Notes under the pieces: model-generated
The model's input: the letters and a program-made list of their open reading frames with translations, nothing else
Told to the model about the DNA's origin: nothing
Databases searched by the model: none
From: Tetmemena sp. SeJ-2015
Lineage: Eukaryota; Ciliophora; Spirotrichea; Sporadotrichida; Oxytrichidae
NCBI GenBank assembly: GCA_027382625.1
Contig: JAJKFJ010020663.1
Coordinates: 1-33,172 of the forward strand
DNA length: 33,172 nt
Direction: 5' to 3'
Translations under genes and position numbers: made by a program
In this document: one piece after another, positions 1 through 12,519 of the stretch
Layout: each line of letters opens with the position of its first letter
Numbering within the stretch: position 1 is the stretch's first letter

Positions 1-1316
1 AAATGTTTATCCTTTAAAAGACTTTAATTATTTTTATGAAGCGAAAACTTTGTAAAAATTGAAATACCTAATCGTTTTAATTGCATATTCATATAATTTT
101 AAAAATCAGAACAGAAATTATGCTCTTAATTAATAGCTAAATCATACCTCTAAATTATGGTTAAGAACCAAGAAGGATAGTATACTTTTAAAATAATTTA
201 AATTAGAATTGAGAATTTAGGTTGAAAAGATTGTAATGTTCTTACAAGTTTTATTTATTATTTTAGCTGAATAGTAGATAGTTAAATATATATAAATAGC
301 TTTTGGAAGTTGAGCTAATTTTAATTGATCTCCTAATTTATCTTGGAAACTAAATTTGTTATTTAAACCATGAAAACTAAAACTGTTTTTAAATAATAAT
401 TTCTGCTTTCTTTAAAATTCAGATTTTATTTCAAATGAAATTAGTATAAATGATGAAATTATCATGAATATAAATCAATTGAACTATTAAATTTTAAGGA
501 TCATTGAATGTGTTTTTTGTTTAAAGCCTTTAACATGAACTTAATGAGTCTTATTTCTAATTAATCTGAGTTATTTATATTGTATTCCTGATCAATCATT
601 AAAAATTATTAATTATGAAATCTAAACTAAACATAAATTTTAAATGTGGGTTGCTCTTTCTTTTTGACTATCTCAATTTCCCAAACATTGCAAAATTATG
701 TAGTAGTTTTTGGTAATTTGAAGATCTGAAAATTGATGATATTTTACTTTTATAAAATAGTTTTATATCAAAATGAGATGATTAAATTAAATATCGATAA
801 GTTTGGAAATTTTTTCATTATAATTATCATAATTTGAGATCAGAAAAAAAATTTAGAATTTTTTAAATCGAAATCTTATGATCTACAAGATTTCTTAGCA
901 ATAAATCATAATAAGATAAAAATAATTTTTTTATCTTTCTAAATTAAAATTTCAGATAATCCTAGACTGATGTGATCAACAAAATTGAAAGTTAGCATGA
1001 TGAAAAATATTAAGTCTAGAGAGATTTTTTATTTTCATTTCTAAATTTATATAATGCAAATTGTAAATCCTTTTTCCTTACTGCAAATAATTATTAAATA
1101 ATAATGGGATTTATTTTTCAATTCATTTAATCATAATAAAATTCTTTTCTCATAATTAATTTCCTGAAATAATAAACTAGTGTATATTGTATATATTTTC
1201 TCTAACTTTTCATAAAGCAACTTAATTTAATCTATACAATTAAATCTTTGGTTAATCGATAACTCTAAGAAGCTGATAAAAAATATTGAGTTAGTTATAA
1301 AAATTTAAAAAATTCA
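1..1316. other. A+T-rich DNA with no recognisable gene
   Basis: This stretch is very A+T-rich and is broken by TGA in every frame I followed. I saw no coding-like frame, RNA gene or repeat array. It lies downstream of the partial kinase gene on the minus strand and could be intergenic or eliminated DNA. Confidence 0.5.
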
Positions 1317-2119
1317 AAATTGATTTGATTAAAAATAATGATTTTATTTTTATAGATGCTTCTCTATTTCTTCATAGTCTTCATGGTTGAGAACGTTTGG
1401 ATCGTAAAATTGATCATTAATCTTTGATTCCAAAATATAAAGACCTAAGATTATTCGAGGAATTAAGAAGGAGTAAAACTTCAGAAATAAAAAAAATACA
1501 GTCATAACATGAGAAATTAATAGCTGCATGCATATAGCATTTCAGAATATCGAAGTGAATGATAATCATCCATGGAAAACTATTTATTACAGCCTATTTC
1601 CGAGTAAATTTAGGTATACCTACGCTTCCTTTTTAGCTTACACTCTGAGAATTTAACTAGGCATTTTTTATTCACCTAGAAGATATTCAAAATTTTGAGA
1701 ATGTTCATATTCAATCTTTTATCTATAAGATCAATTGACTTAAGTAAGGTAGTTCTCAATTATTTTTATTGACTAATTTAATGATATTATTCCTAAATAT
1801 AAAATTTCTAGAAGATGAATGAGGTTTTCACCAATGACGCTCATTTGATATTCACTGTTCTTGCTATTTTTGACAAAATTATACTTCTGCTGATAGACGA
1901 AGTCTTATTCACTTTAGTTTGGTTTCTTTTAAGTTGAGTCTTTCCAGGGAACTTTCTCTTCAGCTATGAGCAAAAGAGAATAGACCAAGGAAATCAAATC
2001 GTCAACTCTTCCACTCTCAATTTCTGACAACGCGTTTAATGATGATGTGAAAAGCGTGCCTACATTACCCACTCTCAGGCTTCGAGGGATGTGATTTCCT
2101 TGATCATCTTTGTATTTCT
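1317..2119 (-). CDS. Casein-kinase-1-like protein, C-terminal part only (copy 1)
   Basis: Read on the minus strand with TAA/TAG as Gln, about 2119-1730 encodes the end of a CK1-type kinase domain, including the segment ESGRVDDLISLVYSLL and then VPW. These correspond to the conserved CK1 'E..RRDDL.SL.Y.L....LPW' region. A second piece around 1430-1317 contains EDYEEIEKHL, matching the 'PDY..I..LF' end of the CK1 fold. The roughly 300 bases between them are probably an intron or an inserted element. The protein is clearly paralogous to the complete gene at 12520-14589. The ATP-binding and catalytic halves are absent, because the upstream side runs into the homopolymer-inflated block at 2140. 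Boundaries are approximate, and this could be a pseudogene or a real gene cut off by bad sequence. Confidence 0.6.
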
Positions 2120-2139
2120 TTCACTTAAATAACAAATAT

Positions 2140-4280
2140 TCAAATTTTTAAATAAAAAAATTTTTATTTTTAAGCTTTTTTAATAAATTAAAATTTTTTA
2201 ATTTTGGAAATAATGGAAGGGCTTTGTAAAATCTTTGGCAGGGTTTTTAAATGTTTTTTTTTTTTTTTTGGGTTTAATTTTTCCCAATAATTCATATGGA
2301 ATCAAGTTTCCCTTTTTTACAGCTTAATAAAAAATGTTTTTTTAAAGTTAGTTTATCATTAAAAATGAATTTTTTAAAGAATTTTTTAAAATTCTTAAAG
2401 TTTTATTTTAGTGTTTTTTCATTTATTTTGTTTTTCTTAAGTTTTTAAAGGGTCATACTTAAAAGGGAAGGTATTAATAAAAGCCCCCTTTAAAAAAAAA
2501 AAACATTGGTTTGGGGCAACAGTAAAATTTGCAACTCTTATTTGATTATAAATCTTTAATTTTTCCCCCAAAATAAAACTAAAATTAAAATTTTAACAAA
2601 TAGTTTTGTTAAATTTGTTTTAATTTTAAAAAATTTTGCAAAAATTTTTCGTTTTTTAAAAAATTTAAAATTGGGAGAGAAAAATTTTTTTATTTTTTTA
2701 AGTTAAGGGTTTTTAAAAAGCTTTAAAAAAATTTTTCCCAAATCAAATTATAGAATAATTCTGTTTTTTAAAATCATGGATAAAAAAAAGTTTTAAAAAA
2801 AAAAGATATTTAAAACAAATTTTTTTTAAAAAAAACTTAAATAAAAAATTTTTCCCCCCCCTTTCTCTTTGAAAAAATTGGGAAGTTTTTTCCCTCTTAA
2901 AATTACTCCTTATATTTCAAATTTTTCCCCCCTTTTCAATTGGGAAAAATAAACTGTTGCAAACCTAAAAAAAAAATTTTTTTTTAAAAGATACCTCAAC
3001 TGTTTTTAAATTTTAACTTTAAAAAAAGTAAAATTTTTTTTTTTACATAAAATTTATTGGGCATTTTTTCCCCCCTAATTTATTCAAGAATTAATTTTTT
3101 AAAAAAATTTTCTAAAAATTTTTTAAAAATTGTTTACACAATTTAAATCGATTTTTAAAAATTTTGGGGGGCTTTTTTAAAACATTCTTTATTTGAATCT
3201 TTATTGAAAAGTGGTTTTTTGTTTTAAAATTAACCAAATTTAGGCTATTTGTTCAATTTTTTGCCAAACCAAAATTTTTTTCCCTTTCTTCTTAAATTGA
3301 CTTCTGAAGTTTTTAAATGAGGTAAAGCCTAATAGTGATTATTTCTCTTCTTGTTTATTAAAATAAAGAATATTTTGCAAAAAATTTAATAAAAAAAAAA
3401 ATTTTTTCCCGAATTACATTTAAGAATTTTAAAAGTGTTAATTGGATTGAATTAATTAATTTCTGTCATTTAAGATTGCCGAAAATTAAAAACACAAGGG
3501 TTTTTATTTTTTTGAAAATGGGTTTGTAATTGTAAACTTTAATTTAAAAAAATTTTATAATAATTTATTAACTTTTTGGGCTTTTTTATATTGATTCCTT
3601 TTAAAAGGTATAAAATTTAACTCCCCCTTTAAAGTTATTTTGACTTTAATCTCCATTTCTATGAAATTTAAATTTCAAAAAAAGATAGATTTAAAAAATT
3701 TTTTTTGCTTTACCCTTTCGACCTCTTTAGATAATGAAGGATGGTTTCAAACTAACTTGGGACTATTTTGGAAAGGAAAAAATTTTTTTAAATATTGGTA
3801 GCTTTTTGGGGGGGATTCATTATAAGTACATTCCAGGGGGGCTTTGGTATTTGAATTTAAAGCTTCGAAAACCGATTCAAATCTTTTTTCTTTTATACAA
3901 AATTATTCATTGAAAAAAAAAATTCTAGGGCCCCCGTTCCCTCCCATTTTAAATTGTTGTCGGTTTAATTTCCTTTGGGGGGTATGGAGTATTTAAAAAA
4001 TCTTTTATCATTGAAACATGGAAGAATTATTTTCTTTTCTTTTCCCCCAAATTTTTAGTTGGAGTTGGAAGTAAAAAATTTTTTCACAAAATATATTTTA
4101 GTTAATTTTTAGTTCCCTTATATTTTCTTAAAAAGCCCTTTAAATTTTTGAAATAATTTGCTTGTAATAAATGGATTGTAATTAAATTATTTTAAACCGC
4201 TTTGAAAAATTTTTTTTTTAGAAAAATTTCCCAATTTTTTGTTCTCGATAACAATTTCAAAAAATTTTTTTTTTAGAGGT
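2140..4280. other. Homopolymer-inflated, low-reliability sequence block
   Basis: The texture changes abruptly at both edges. The block is packed with runs of A, T, C and G of four to eleven bases, including C and G runs that are rare elsewhere in this A+T-rich window. No reading frame stays open with sensible composition. It separates the truncated start of the left kinase gene from the end of the nucleoporin gene, so the missing parts of both probably lie here in garbled form. I read it as badly called or gap-filled sequence rather than a biological repeat. Confidence 0.7.
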
Positions 4281-5695
4281 TGTTCTAAATTTTATTATCT
4301 TTCATTCAATCTCCTTGCATTAAGTTTCTCGATTACTCTGGATGCTTCTTCTATTTTTGAATTGAGTGCTTCCAGAACTTAATTGTGTTCTCTCTGAAGC
4401 TTTTCAAAGAATTAGAAGGTACTCTTAATGCTTGCTCTCTAATCCTCATGGTCGAATTAAGAGAGTGCAATTACTAAATCCTCCCTTCTCTTGCTTATTT
4501 AGAGCACCTCACTTTGGATTCTCTGTATTTGAATTCTAGTCATCATAGCAGTTTAGTTATGCTACTGTACTGCTTCTATTGAACTCTTTAAGTTCTCAGT
4601 CAGTAATCCCCCCTTATTCTTTGATAGTTGCCATTTTGTCAGAAATGCTTGAATTTATCAACTAAGACTATTTAGTCAGTCTCTATTAGATTCTTTCAGC
4701 TAATTCCCTATCTCTTTAATCCAATTCTTTGTGACAGAGATTCTTCTGTGGGTTTAGAGGGTCGAGAGAAAGTGAGCCCGGCTGAGATGGATTCATGACG
4801 AGGCACCTCTTAATGATATCTGAAGCATTTGCAGGGTCTCTAATCTAGAAAAAGTTGTACTATATCTCCTCTCTAGAAAATGGTTATGGGGTTGGCTGAG
4901 CAGTGCTAGGTCCACCTCCCAAAGTTCCAAACTAATTTCCTCCCTAGTTTGGTTAGGCTCCTTAAAGAGATCCACCTGCCCCTAAGATCTAAGACTATTA
5001 GCCTCCGAAAGGGATCCTCCCGTTGCAGTTTAAGTCTGACCGAATAGACCACCTCCTGCAGGTTGAGCTCCAACCTTCTAGGCCCCCATTAATCCTCCAG
5101 TTGGCTGAGTGATAGTCGAGCCGCCAAATAATGACCCTCCTGCTGGCTAGCTTCCTCCAAATAGACTTGATGTCTTTCCAGTTTGAGCTGCTCCTGCACC
5201 TCCAAAAAGATTTCCTGTATTTCCGCCACCTGCAGCAGGTTGGGCTGAATTTGCTGTGGACTATCCGAATAAACTTGAACTTTGTTATCCTAAGGATTAT
5301 GTTGATGAAGTTCCACCAAAAAGGGACCCTCCTGTGTTAGCCTAACCTGGTGTAGTTTACTATGCAGATTAAGCACTAAGATTCCCAAAAAGTCCTCCAG
5401 CTGATGATTAAGTGGCAGCCGCCGCTGCTTAGCCGAATGTAGTGCCGCCACTGCTTCCCTAACCTGCAGTTTGCTAAGTAGATTAGGCACTCGGGAAGAA
5501 CTATTGCTTTGTAGGACTCTTGAGAGAGTTTAGATCTTAGATAACATTCGTTGAGCTCGCAGTTCTTTGTATAGTTTACATTCCAGTTTTGGTTGCAGAG
5601 GCTCCAAATAAGCCTCCCGCAGCTGGTTATGTAGTAGTAGTTGATCCTCCGAAGAGACTGCCGCCTGATGGCGCGGCCTATCCAAATAGTGACAT
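4276..5695 (-). CDS. GLFG-repeat nucleoporin, Nup54-like
   Basis: The start MSLFGQAAPSGG at 5695 opens a run of about a dozen LFG/GLFG-type repeats (SLFGG, GLFGA, NLFGG and similar) over roughly the first 240 residues. A segment with YNFFQIRDPANASD follows, then about 170 residues of charged, Gln-rich, probably coiled-coil sequence ending near LNARRLNERQQNLEQ. FG repeats followed by a helical domain are typical of the Nup54/Nup62/Nup58 channel nucleoporins, and the YN...DP segment suits Nup54 best. Such proteins line the nuclear pore and bind transport receptors. Two single-base slips break the frame: one in a short T run (5008-5010) that destroys one LFG motif, and one in a run of six Cs (4608-4613). 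The 3' end enters the unreliable block and is not resolved. TAA/TAG supply many of its glutamines. Confidence 0.8.
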
Positions 5696-5745
5696 CTTAT
5701 TTGTCTTAAATATTAATTATAGAATCTAGCAAATCCCTCACTTTT

Positions 5746-6475
5746 ATTATCACTGCTTTTTTCTTTTTAAAGGCAATTTAATCATTCAAAGTTTGACTGT
5801 GAAGCTTAACTTGATTCTCACGACCTCGTCTCATCATATATCCAAGAAGATGCAAATTTTAGATCGTCTGAAACTCAAATGCATAATTCTGCTTCAAAGA
5901 TTGTCATTCCAAAGAGCTTTGATGCATCTAAAAACATTTTTAAGATAGACCTTGTTCAAAATGAAAATATTTATATCAGTCTTTTTATTAAATGAGGAGA
6001 GAATAAAAAAAGTGAAAATATCTAACCTTCCACAGAATGAGAGAGTCCTCATTTCAAGAAATCATATTAAGATAGAGAGTGGGGAAATTCGCAAACTCAG
6101 TCCACAGAGAAAAAGTTTATTTCTAAAAATCAATCACAATCCTTTCTAATAAAGCAAAATGAAGATGCATCTTGAGTCTGTGACGATAATTCTCCACCAC
6201 ACTCTTCTCAATTTCATTTACAAAAAGGCCTTAATAAGAACTAAAACATCAGTTAATCTCAGTCTGTGCTTCACAACTTGCCATATTCAAGTCAAAATAG
6301 CCACTCAAATATAATAAAAGAGGAAAATAGCTAATGCAACAATAATCTTCTTGGCAATAAACTAAATTCTAAGGCATTTACTTCTAGAAAAGTTAAAGCT
6401 CAAGTTTAAATATATTTTTAAATACATACATATAAATTTGAAAAGCTCAATCCAACCAAGGAAAACTGAATCCGA
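5746..6475 (+). pseudogene. Ser/Asn/Gln-rich coding fragment with in-frame TGA codons
   Basis: One plus-strand frame carries protein-like, hydrophilic sequence for about 650 bases (for example NLPYSSQNSHSNIIKEENSQ), similar in composition to the large gene that follows. It is interrupted by in-frame TGA at 5993-5995, 6038-6040 and 6173-6175, and I see no convincing ATG upstream because the divergent nucleoporin starts only about 50 bases away. A possible terminal intron starts near 6410. Alternative frames are partly open across the first half, so some breaks may be sequencing slips. It is most simply a decayed or partial gene. Reassigned TGA is an alternative. No function recognised. Confidence 0.4.
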
Positions 6476-6955
6476 ATTCCTGCAAAAATAATCAAGCATT
6501 GAACTCTTATAAAATTACTCTCGGATAATAAGAAACCCTACCTTCCTCAATCTCTTATTCAAAGTATATTACAAACACAGAACGAGCAAAGAGCAATTGT
6601 AAAATTAGGAAAGGAGTGTTAGAAATTTTATTTATGTTGCATATATAAGAAAAAATATAAATGAAAAATGTAAGAAATAAGGATTTCCTTCTCTATTTTG
6701 CATTTAACTGATGGAGCTAGATTTAAGTATTTGTTTTGTCACTCTCATAATAGTTTTTGTCGTGGTGACTTCTCCCTTTCCATTCTTAAGATTTCTCAAA
6801 TATTTTTTAGTTTTTTTCTCTGTATCTGTATATGCAGAACAAATGCTGTGAATGATACGTATGAAATCTCGTTTGAAGGTTTGGAGCTTTTTCTATTAGG
6901 TATTGAGCTATGGTAATATTTTTTTGGTAAATTTTAAACTCTCTTTCATTCGCAT
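6305..6955 (-). CDS. Candidate hypothetical ORF, weak
   Basis: With TAA/TAG as Gln, the minus strand is open for 216 codons from ATG at 6955 to TGA at 6305. The first 95 or so residues are rich in Lys, Thr, Glu and Asp and look protein-like (FKRDFIRIIHSICSAYTDTE). The rest is hydrophobic and resembles translated A+T-rich noise, and it lies antisense to the plus-strand fragment at 5746-6475. Only one codon stops translation in this code, so open frames of this length can arise by chance. Either only the first part is a real exon or none of it is. Confidence 0.25.
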
Positions 6956-7011
6956 AAATAAAAAATTATTTGTTAGAAACAGAGAGCTTTTAAATTAAAG
7001 CAGCTTTTCCT

Positions 7012-10000
7012 ATGACCAATTCAAGATTAAAGCAAAGAAAAGCCCCTTCAAGATAAACTCAGCAGAAGGCTAATGAGCCACGTTCTCTTAAATTAAAAAA
7101 TGAGCCTTAATAAATGGTTAGTAAATTAATAAACAAAAGAACTGAAATAGATGAAACTTAGTTCGAATAAAATGATTAACATCACAACTTAAAGTAAGCT
7201 AAGAAAATTATTCCAAGAAAGCTGAGTGAGTGTACTAAAGACTCGTTAGTAATGGTATTAGAAAGAGAAGAAGCCCTTCTCACACAAAGGAATAACAAAA
7301 ATATCAGCAAGTCAAGAATCAATAATGAATCTCAATCTTTATAGATTTACAACTCTGATAATAGTTCGTGCAAACAGAGACCTAATACAGTTCTGAAGGA
7401 TTCTGATGTATAAGAAAAGGCAAGGTAGAATAATGAAAAGCTGTTTTAAATCTCTAAACAAAGTAGCTTGGGAAATCTTAGAGATTATAACCAAGCTTTA
7501 ATTAAGAACTTTGCTTAGCAACCTTTAACTTAAAGGGTATTCAACAACAGCAACAATACTTATGAAGCACTAAATTTCAAAGAATAGAATTCGAATTCAA
7601 TCATAAAGATGAGAGAAAGGCAAGGGAAGACAGTCAACTTTAAAGACGAAAGCGAAATAGAGCAAACTGATAGGTCAAGAGACTAGATTAATTAGAAAAC
7701 ACTCATTAAACAATTTATTTTTTACTATTTATTTGTGAAGAATCATAGCTTGAAAGATCTTATTAAAAACACTTAAGCAGCTCTTGAAAAATCAAGATAG
7801 CACACTCTAAAGGACTAATAGATTGTAAAGGATCCTCAGGAAAAATTCTTCACAGAAAAAAAGAATAAAAACTTTGACAACCATTTAAACTCCAATATCA
7901 AATCTAATCAAGACTCCACTCAACAAATAAATATCGTTATAAGTACCAAAGAGACTCAAGACTTTAATCCTTTATCTCCAAGTTACAACAACTGGCTACA
8001 GTCATTTTTATTTTTTATGGGTCATCTTAGAACTTTGACATGAGCGAAACTTAAAATTCTAAGCTCATAACTTCTAATCACATCGTCAGGTAACAAAAGC
8101 CTCTCTCCTCCTATTACCAAGAAAGCGAATAACAAGCTTCTAGAGCACCAGAGTAAACTACAGTTCACTACTTTACAGATATAAACATTCTCTAAAACTC
8201 TTAAATACCATAAGGAGCTGAGACTCACTCAGTTTTGTCCATTCATTCACCTTAGCAGCAGAATACAATTGACACTCAACAAATGACCTATTCTGAGAGT
8301 GAAGAGAGAAAATCTTTAGGCGGTGACTTTATCACAGTAACTGCTGATGAGCCTTCTTTGTAGTACTCTCCGAGTTAGTATGATGTGTCTGGGGGAACTA
8401 TGAAATTCTACAGAGACTTATATTAGAATTAGATGGGAAAGTTTACCACTTCAAAGTTTGACATATTAGATACTGAGAGCAAATCTATTGATGAGAATTT
8501 ACTAGCTTCCTCTAAGATTAATCCTAAGAGAGCAACTACAAATTTCAACCCAGCTATGAATATATAACTGGAATACATGGACTAAACTGATGAAGATGGG
8601 ATATTTTAGCAGCAAGAAAATCCATTTGGAGAGACTTAAAACCTGAAGTTGAATAATTAATTCCTGACTTTTGATTCCAGAACTCAATAGTCAATCCTTC
8701 CTTTGAATAATAACTTCAGCCATGCAAATAATTCTTCTCTTTACAACCTCTCCTCTAATCAGCTCTCTACAGCAAGAATCTAAAATGCTAAGAACACTTT
8801 TAATTCAAGTCAGAAACTATAATTTACCACTAGTTCTAACGCTGAATTGCTGAATTCATTTATCACTCAAAACTCTTTATCAGCTTAAAGGAATGCATCC
8901 AATAATCACCATCTGTAATAGAACACAGCTTCAAGCTAAAGAAATAATGTCACTTACACCTATTCTAAAACAGACGATTCTGAAGAGAGAAAGATTTTCT
9001 CTGAAAGTCCCAGGTTTAAAATCCTTAGCAAGTAGCCTATACCATAACCATATTTATTTTAATCTTTGAAAGAGCACAGTCTGTTAGCTTAAACTCTAAC
9101 TCTGTCTTAAAATAATCAATATAAAGGTTTAAAAAAGCAGTTTCAGTAAAGTAGTAGTGGAATTGCAACATTGACTGAATCGCAAATTACTCATCCAAAT
9201 GGACACCATATGCTAACTCCAATCACTATGATTGAAAATAAGTAACAACAGGAAGTTGTTTTTTAATATTTTAAATATACATTTGTAGATTATTTTTTAG
9301 AAGTAGCGTCTAAGAAGGTAGCAACGAATGAACTCCTCTCTTCAGGAGCGGGTGGACAAAGTTACCTATGGCTTTAAAATAGTTAAAACTAATCTCATAA
9401 AAGTGGAAATCAAAGCGCAGGCTCTTCCTCATTCCTCTTGAGAAAGAAGAAGATGCTAGATGACTAGATGAATCTATTTCATTCTAATAATTCCATAGGA
9501 TACCCTAACTTTGAAATTGAAGAGGATAGAGGGTAAAGCAAACAGATTTCCCCTGAAAATGGCGTCTATGATTATCTTGGCAGTAGTTCATAATAGAATA
9601 CCTTCATCTATACGTTTATTCATTTACATTAAGATAGATTTTCAAATCTATAAGGGGGATAATGAAATAAGTGACTTTAATAATAATTAGTTCAATCAAA
9701 GAGGATAAGCAAAGGCTCAATAAAGAAAGAATCCATCCTAAACTACAGCAATGACGAGTAAATCTGGATCATAAAATCAACAGGAGCTCTAGTTTTAGAA
9801 CCCTTTATAAACATCGAGTGGCTTCACTTAGGACTCGTATCATTAAGCAGCTCAATTAAAAAGCTTTTCTTAAAATCTTAAAGCTAATTAGCATTAAGAT
9901 GAAGAGAATTAATTGATTGATTCCCATCCTGTATTTGACTAAGAATCGTTTTCTAATTGCCTTTAAAATCCTCAGTTCTATGTCACAAATCAAAACTATG

Positions 10001-10584
10001 AAGCACTAGACGAGCATGGTAGCTTTAAATTTTATGACCAAGGGAATGATGTCTTAAGAAATACTGTCTCAAATTAGAATATCCATGGAGATGAATAACA
10101 TTATCTCGGGCATTCAAATAATTACAGTAACTATAGCTAGGAGCACCAATAGGTGATATCTGCATATCTGAAGCAGTTTCAAGACTAGTAGGCACGCTTA
10201 TATAATCAAAGATAAGCGTAATAAATGTCTATAGTTCCTCACCCACACATTTAAGCAAATTAGTCACAGAGATAGAATCAAATAAAAAAGGTCAATGATT
10301 TAAGTTTGGATTCATAGGCCTATCAGGATTATGAGGCTCTACTATAGTACTAGGATGAAGAGAGAAGGAGGATACTGTAACTGAAGGCAAATGCTCAAAT
10401 GGCATTTATATAGGCCGAACAGAACTTTCAAAGCAATCTTAAAAACACACAAGAGAATCTCAGACAACAATTTTACCAAGAAGGAAATTAAGAGAAAATA
10501 AATTATTAAGGGATCTACTAAAACCGTAATTAATTGCAAAGTGTAATTGATGAAGATTAGGAATACGAAAGTGAGGATTATTGA
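7012..10584 (+). CDS. Large Gln/Asn/Ser-rich hypothetical protein
   Basis: The start MTNSRLKQRKAPSRQ follows in-frame A+T-rich leader, and the frame ends at TGA 10582-10584, about 1,190 codons with no clear intron. Most glutamines are TAA or TAG. The protein is low-complexity and rich in Gln, Asn and Ser. A few more ordered stretches stand out: one around residues 740-790 (FQYFKYTFVDYFLEVASKK) and a C-terminal charged helix with DEERRRILQLKANAQ. Two one-base slips must be bridged. One is in the T6 run at 8011-8016, where an extra T restores FLFFYGSSQNF. The other is in the G5 run at 9654-9658, where one G fewer restores the frame. I recognise no family. It is larger and more repetitive in composition than its neighbours and may be scaffold-like, but that is inference. 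Confidence 0.75.
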
Positions 10585-10610
10585 CACAATTAACTAACTA
10601 TACTGTAGTT

Positions 10611-11609
10611 TTATTATATTCTATGATTTTAGAATAAAATATTGTGATAAATTTATTAAGACTTGAACATTTTTAATTTGAATGAAGAGGCTAGGTTCTC
10701 AGATCTTTAGCCTTTGTTTATTGCATTTGTTGAGTGAATGCTTTGATCCTCTATTCTATTTTAGCTATTTTACTGTAAGTAATTAAATCTGAATCTTTGA
10801 ACTACTTAGTGCTTTCGAGAACAAAAGAAATAAAAGAAAAACCTTACTGTAAAGTTCCTTACTAATCCTTATCTATTTAGGTAATTATAGAATCTTAGTA
10901 CTCGCACTGGTCTTCAAGACTTTAAAATAAACAGAATATATAAATAAGCGATAGTATAATCCAAACTTGATTTATCTTTAAATAATATCAAAATAATTTA
11001 ATTTTAAATTGATAAACTTATTCTTGAATTAAGCCTTCTTTTTCTTTTAAATGTAGAGGCTCTCCTGATAATTCATTTGAGTAGGAGCTTTGCTCTCTTT
11101 CCGTTGCCTGAGGATGTGCTTCCTCAATCTTTTGTCTAGAAGTTCTTAGTATACGCTTACTGGCACTCTTCAATAAAAACTATATCATTCTTTCCAAGTT
11201 AATTAGGTTTGAGAGAAAGATAGTGCCTTTGAGTTTATGGATTGTGATCTTGAGTTTTGAAAATTTCCTTCCCTTTTTAAAAATTAGTTCCCATAATTTG
11301 AGATTCAGATTAGTCCTAATTAGTGGTGAATTTAAATTTAATAAAGCACTATAAGTGGATATGGCGTTGATTTAAGCTATGTGCTTTGGCAGAATAGATT
11401 TGGTAATTGATCTACAGCTCTGTGAAGGTTTGAAGCACTCTTGGTGTCTGATTTGAAAAACTACTTGTTATCTTTGGCTTTATTTCAAAGCCTTTTTAGT
11501 TCCTGGATTAAAATAAATCAATTAAAAATTTTGGTTTATAGATTGCGCATTTAGAGGAGCTGTCAGTAGATTTAAGTCCCCCCGTGTGCATCAGATTTAA
11601 TTGCGACAT
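10611..11609 (-). CDS. Hypothetical protein, several exons
   Basis: The start is MSQLNLMHTGGLKSTDSSSK at 11609. The frame stays protein-like, with many TAA/TAG glutamines (for example LKPNQLGKNDIVFIEECQQA), to about 11130. A four-base homopolymer there (11130-11133) causes a one-base slip. Restoring the frame leads through a GT-AG intron at 11017-10920 into an exon containing LEDQCEYQDSIITQIDKDQQ. A 37-nt intron at 10847-10811 leads into QFKDSDLITYSKIAKIEQRI. The correct phases across both introns support the model. The 3' end is unresolved, since no in-frame TGA appears before the sequence runs into the antisense of the preceding gene. No family recognised. Confidence 0.55.
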
Positions 11610-12519
11610 CACTAAATATTTATATTAAATCCTTAATTATTATTCCCTAGGGCCATTCAAGAAAATACCATCCCTACTTAATTCAAAATTCCCAATCTCA
11701 AATTCTAATATCTAACTGTCGAGATTTTACCTGTTAAATTTTTTTTTAAAAAAATATAAAGAATTTAGGAATACATCGGTTTATTTTGAATGGAAATAAT
11801 TTTCTTTTATTTAGGAATAAAATTCATTAAGATTTAATTATTATAACTAAAAAATAAAGTATAAGGATGATTAATTCAATATACTTTTAAAATACTCATT
11901 AGATAATTTGCTTTGGGCTTTATTTAAATTTTAATGATCTTATTTTAACTTTCTTTTGATTAGACATCGTGTTTTTAATTTGATTGCAATATAAAATTGT
12001 TATAAATAAGTGAAGATAAATAATATTAAGTAAAAAATAAAGAAGTAGCAGTGTTGTGTAATCAAACTGTGTAAATTTAAAATATAAGAATTAAGATAAA
12101 AAGTTCATAACTCACATTTCCTATTGTTGAAATTATTCAATAGCTTGCATGATTTCTCTGCATAAAATGTAAGTTTAAATACAATTCATTAATGAATGTT
12201 ATTTTGCAATCTTTGGAGGAGTATCTATCTCAAATCCAAATCATTATTGTCCAAGACTCTAAACTCCTTTTAACTCTTTGTGGTCTAAATAGGTAGTTCC
12301 TTACCCAGATAACTCTAGGGATCATATCTAAATATAAATACATTTCATAATATAGAATTATTTTAATTATATACAAACAGATAAATTAGATAATAAACAG
12401 TGTTCAAGCATCTCATAAATTATAATAAACCATATATCTAATTTAAAAAAACTAAAAAACAAACTTATAATGTACAATCTATAAAAATAGTTTACACTTA
12501 TTTTTATATTTAAAATACA
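11610..12519. other. A+T-rich intergenic DNA, nothing recognised
   Basis: About 900 bases separate the start of the minus-strand gene ending at 11609 from the end of the pseudokinase gene. I found no coding-like frame or RNA gene. The 5' regulatory sequence of the gene at 10611-11609 should lie in its left part, but no motif stands out. Confidence 0.5.

Noticed and set aside
5131..5490. Small ORFs in the nucleoporin region, one on each strand
   Set aside because: They are out-of-frame shadows created by the repetitive GLFG coding sequence.
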